From Pseudomonas sp. (GTDB lineage: Bacteria > Pseudomonadota > Gammaproteobacteria > Pseudomonadales > Pseudomonadaceae): a stretch of DNA of 64,000 bases. The stretch lies in NCBI RefSeq assembly GCF_017744435.1, contig NZ_JAGIBG010000007.1:62001-126000 (forward strand). Direction: 5' to 3'. Position 1 is the stretch's first letter. Every line of letters starts with the position of its first letter. Positions 62,563-64,000 of this stretch are shown here, piece by piece. Below the pieces are notes generated by a model. It saw nothing but the letters and a program-made list of their open reading frames with translations, searched no databases and was not told the DNA's origin. The position numbers and the translations under genes are program-made.

Positions 62563-64000
62563 TCAAGCGGACAGCGTGATGCCTTGTACCTCAACATATC
62601 GGCTCAACACCGCCATGTCGCCCTCAGGATCAGCCAGAGCGACATAGGTATCAGGCCGTAACAGGTAAGTGGCATTTCTGGCAATACCGGACTTCTCGTA
62701 CGCGGGCTGCCAAGGGAAAACCTGCAGTGCAATGCCGTGCTGCGCGCACCATTGGGCCAGGTCTGCCTTAGCTTCGCCGTACACATGCACGTGCCACGCA
62801 ATGGCTGTCAGTGATGCGTAGTTGTCTGCCGTAGCTCCAGGCAACCAAGGTAGACGGTCACCGCCCTGCACCTCGCCTGCCTTGCCTTGGCTCAGCGGGC
62901 TGTCGCGATAGTCAATGCGGGTTTGCGAAACCACGCGAAACAGGTACTCCCGGACGCTTTCGCGCTTGTACGCAACGCTGGCGATGACTGGCGCGACGTG
63001 TGTGCGCACAAATTCGGCGAAGCCGCCTTGGGCGGTAACCAGTGCGAACAGCCTGTCCGTAGTCTCTACCAGTTTGCGGGCAAAGGCCTGGCGCTCAATC
63101 GGGTAGCTGTCGAGCAATTTATCGGGCGCCTTGCCCTTGATTACCGCTGCCAACTTCCAGGCCAGGTTGTTGGCATCCAGAATGCCGGTGTTCATACCCT
63201 GCCCGCCTGCCGGGCTGTGGACATGCGCGGCATCGCCAAGCAGAAACGCTCGGCCACGGCGGAAATGATCGGTGACACGATGGTGAACGCGATAGGCGGA
63301 GAACCAGTTCACCTCGGTAATCTTCAGGTTCAAGCCGTTGATGGCGTCATGCCCGACGTCGGCAAACGTCAGCTGCTCAGGATGTTCCGCACGTTCGTCT
63401 CGCACAGTGCCGATCAGGCGGTATTGATCCTTTTCGCCGTAGCACAGCAGCAGCACGAAGTCGGATTTATCAAACGCGATGTGTGCCTCACCTGCAGGTT
63501 CGATACCCGTTACCCGGACATCCGCCACATAGAAAAGCTGCTTGTAGGTACCGCCCTCGAAACCACTGCCGAGCGCATGACGCACGAGCGAATGGGCACC
63601 ATCACATCCCGCCAGGTATGCCGCAGTGCACACCCCTTCCTGCCCATCAGCCTGCTTCAGGGTGGCGGTGACATGGCCTTGCCCCTCTTCGAAGGCCAGC
63701 AGTTCGGTCTGCCACTCGACGCTCACGCCGAGTGCTTGGAGCTGCTGCACCAGCAAGCGCTCATGACGGTCCTGGGGATAGATCAACACGAAGGGGTAGG
63801 CGGAAATCGGTGCGCCGGCATCCGTCAAGGGAATGCGTGCTCTGCGCCGGCCTCGGGCCCACATGTTCATGGCCGGTGTCTTGTAGCCAGCATCGATTAC
63901 CGCCTCGGCCAAGTCGAGCTGGCGATAGAGCTCCAGCGTACGGGCTTGAACGGCCATGGCACGTGACGCTTCGCCCGGGCCGCTGCTCTTGTCGATGATC
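62563..64000 (-). CDS. FAD-dependent aromatic monooxygenase (N-terminus beyond right edge)
   Basis: About 478 codons are visible. The start lies outside the window; the visible frame begins IIDKSSGPGEASRAMAVQAR, which is the segment after the FAD GxGxxG motif. LAGCDGAHSLVRHALG and GRAFLLGDAAHVHSPAGGQG are the second and third FAD motifs of the phenol-hydroxylase/MhpA family. A C-terminal thioredoxin-like region follows. An ATG at 63957 is not the true start. Substrate unknown. Confidence 0.9.
   Translation of the reverse strand, partial: IIDKSSGPGEASRAMAVQARTLELYRQLDLAEAVIDAGYKTPAMNMWARGRRRARIPLTDAGAPISAYPFVLIYPQDRHERLLVQQLQALGVSVEWQTELLAFEEGQGHVTATLKQADGQEGVCTAAYLAGCDGAHSLVRHALGSGFEGGTYKQLFYVADVRVTGIEPAGEAHIAFDKSDFVLLLCYGEKDQYRLIGTVRDERAEHPEQLTFADVGHDAINGLNLKITEVNWFSAYRVHHRVTDHFRRGRAFLLGDAAHVHSPAGGQGMNTGILDANNLAWKLAAVIKGKAPDKLLDSYPIERQAFARKLVETTDRLFALVTAQGGFAEFVRTHVAPVIASVAYKRESVREYLFRVVSQTRIDYRDSPLSQGKAGEVQGGDRLPWLPGATADNYASLTAIAWHVHVYGEAKADLAQWCAQHGIALQVFPWQPAYEKSGIARNATYLLRPDTYVALADPEGDMAVLSRYVEVQGITLSA

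Overview
The window is GC-rich, densely coded DNA that looks like a Pseudomonas chromosome, most likely of the P. putida group. The evidence is the gene order of the phenylacetate (paa/pha) catabolon, the Pseudomonas-type arn lipid A operon, and REP sequences built on the CCTGTGGGAGCGGG core. No rRNA, tRNA or CRISPR array was seen.

Positions 1-14978 hold the phenylacetate catabolon. Reading leftward there are two blocks: paaFGHIJK (13098 to 6881), then paaABCDE followed by a DUF485 protein, a phenylacetate permease and an OprD-type porin that runs off the left edge (6677 to 1). paaY and the repressor gene paaX run rightward from 13378. Three promoter regions (before paaA, paaF and paaY) carry TGATACA/TGTATCA-type half-sites placed on or next to promoter hexamers, a plausible PaaX regulon. 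paaZ, needed for ring hydrolysis, is not in the window.

Positions 14989-16933 hold a FetAB-type ABC transporter and a small membrane protein. Positions 16937-29277 hold a complete L-Ara4N lipid A modification operon in the order arnBCADTEF-ugd, every junction overlapping. A further GT39 glycosyltransferase is translationally coupled after ugd, and another GT39 glycosyltransferase lies upstream of arnB.

Positions 29390-41770 look accessory. They contain a near-perfect 36-bp palindrome, a methyltransferase, an internal fragment of a tyrosine integrase, a small lipoprotein, and a set of oxidoreductase, hydrolase, carboxymuconolactone-decarboxylase and MFS genes with three local regulators (GlxA/AraC, LysR, AraC). 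The right end is a decayed fragment that may be the tail of an outer-membrane efflux protein.

Positions 41778-61281 contain a coherent cell-envelope cluster: two outer-membrane beta-barrel proteins, a fused membrane/spermidine-synthase-like protein, an exported Cys-type sulfatase, an exported HAD hydrolase, a MoxR/DUF58/DUF4381/VWA/VWA-TPR/BatD set, an exported octaheme cytochrome c with HEAT and TPR repeats, an AspT/YbjL-type transporter and an MscS-type channel. From 61281 down to 46507 all genes are on the minus strand with short gaps or overlaps. This is the best candidate here for a poorly described system. The window closes with a patatin-like phospholipase and a FAD monooxygenase cut by the right edge.
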